Source: Gemmobacter aquarius
GTDB lineage: Bacteria > Pseudomonadota > Alphaproteobacteria > Rhodobacterales > Rhodobacteraceae
Length of the DNA: 64,000 nt
Reading direction: 5' to 3'
Assembly: GCF_003060865.1 (NCBI RefSeq)
Contig: NZ_CP028918.1
Location: 2,406,001 to 2,470,000, forward strand
Position numbers and translations under genes: made by a program. The notes below the pieces were generated by a model that worked only from the letters and a program-made list of their open reading frames with translations, had not been told where the DNA came from and did not search any database. This document shows positions 63,460 through 64,000 of this stretch, piece by piece; within the stretch, counting starts at the first letter, position 1; every line of letters starts with the position of its first letter.

Positions 63460-63969
63460 GAAGAAGACCGCTTTGCCTGCTCCATCGGCATCCAGACCGG
63501 TCAGCCCCGCCACATCGGCCCTGACAGACCCATACCGCCAATCCTCGGGTCGTTCGACCAGCCCGTGCCGAACCGGATCGAAGCGGCAATAGCCGATGTG
63601 CCGTGCCAGATCGTCGGGCCCGCGGATATGATGCTCCCAGTACCGCCTCTGCCAGATACCCTTCTCGCCCGTCCGTTCCTTGCTTGCCGATCGCGCCTGC
63701 GCGGGCAGGCCATGGGCGAAGCGCCCCTTGATCAATCGCCAGCGCGTTGCGAAATCGGCATCCCCTTCCGGCAGTCGCCAAACCGTGTGCAGATGGTCGG
63801 GCAGAATTACCCAGGCGAGAACCTCGAAAGACCGCTCTGCCCGCGTCTTGCCGACCGCCGACCGTAAACCTGCCAATTCGCGCAGCAGCAGATCGCCACC
63901 CCGCTGCGCGAGCGCAACGGTAAAGAAAACGGTCGCGCCGTTGCGCGAGGGGCGAAGGTAATTCGACAT
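63451..63969 (-). CDS. REP-associated tyrosine transposase (RAYT), IS200-like
   Basis: 172-aa single-strand transposase of the Y1 (HUH) superfamily. VILPDHLHTVWRLPEGDADF holds the HUH motif. KGIWQRRYWEHHIRGPDDLARHIGYCRFDPVRHGLVERPEDWRYGS matches the RAYT C-terminal pattern, with catalytic Tyr in HIGYC (the usual NPV reads DPV here). RAYTs are single-copy domesticated relatives of IS200 transposases that handle REP hairpins. Its stop lies inside the tandem repeat, next to a REP-like hairpin. Adjacent open frames on this strand are shadows. Confidence 0.9.
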   Translation of the reverse strand: MSNYLRPSRNGATVFFTVALAQRGGDLLLRELAGLRSAVGKTRAERSFEVLAWVILPDHLHTVWRLPEGDADFATRWRLIKGRFAHGLPAQARSASKERTGEKGIWQRRYWEHHIRGPDDLARHIGYCRFDPVRHGLVERPEDWRYGSVRADVAGLTGLDADGAGKAVFFGE

Positions 63970-64000
63970 GCAGCAGTGCTGACAGGACCACGTTAACGAA

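Overview
The window is GC-rich (roughly two thirds G+C) with the gene content of a marine or freshwater alphaproteobacterium of the Rhodobacteraceae (Rhodobacter/Roseobacter group). Supporting signs are a taurine/sulfonate cluster (tauR-xsc-ackA-soeABC), a choline cluster (betIBA-choXWV), bioMNY, an RNase E whose early S1 region is interrupted by a His/Asp-rich insert, a DctD-like regulator lacking the sigma-54 contact loop, and paired kpsC/wza/kpsS capsule genes. No rRNA, tRNA, CRISPR array or prophage was seen. The mobile elements are one IS1380-family insertion sequence and one REP-associated tyrosine transposase (RAYT) gene.

Layout. 1-4.3 kb: 5' end of rne with a long structured leader, a four-hairpin repeat array, and dctB-dctD. 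4.3-5.0 kb: purQ. 5.1-13.1 kb: an inositol-type carbohydrate cluster. On the minus strand, iolC-iolB-aldolase-GlxA regulator overlap one another. Divergent from them are two Gfo/Idh/MocA dehydrogenases around an inosose-dehydratase/epimerase-like gene, and then a frameshifted LacI repressor. Near-identical TTGCAACCGSTTGCAA palindromes lie in the divergent promoter and in front of lacI, so the locus looks LacI-controlled. 13.2-21.3 kb is a patchier accessory stretch: a lone receiver protein, a small repeat-bearing membrane protein, the IS1380 element, a large hybrid histidine kinase and a decayed PQQ-type sugar dehydrogenase-cytochrome c gene. 21.3-23.7 kb: SDR, TauE/SafE exporter and NarL-type regulator. 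23.9-33.8 kb: sulfonate dissimilation. TauR controls xsc (sulfoacetaldehyde to acetyl phosphate plus sulfite), ackA recovers ATP from acetyl phosphate, a TauE-type carrier exports sulfite or sulfate, and SoeABC oxidises sulfite to sulfate. A CTGGACTTAA TauR-type box lies upstream of xsc.

34-38.7 kb: capsule genes kpsS, wza, kpsC. 38.6-44.5 kb: housekeeping and small genes (MarR, sdhE, aspartate aminotransferase, MATE pump, GST, DUF465, secreted nuclease). 44.6-51.3 kb: choline uptake (choXWV) and oxidation to glycine betaine (betAB) under BetI, with a palindromic operator in the divergent promoter. 51.3-57.5 kb: topA, dprA and gabT. 57.6-61.9 kb: biotin ECF transporter bioMNY facing a short acyl-adenylating enzyme and a thiolase that lacks the usual C-terminal catalytic Cys. 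62-64 kb: HpaI-type aldolase, aroQ, then a REP-like hairpin, 14-bp tandem repeats and the RAYT gene.

The least explained feature is a repeat unit found twice (1024-1140 and 25615-25726). Each unit has four short hairpins with different but internally complementary arms. Each hairpin is closed on a TG-NNN-CA core, the first two with ACG loops and the last two with CGT loops. One copy fills the only sizeable gap in an otherwise overlapping six-gene sulfonate operon. Several genes also carry single-base deletions in short homopolymers, which look more like consensus errors than decay.
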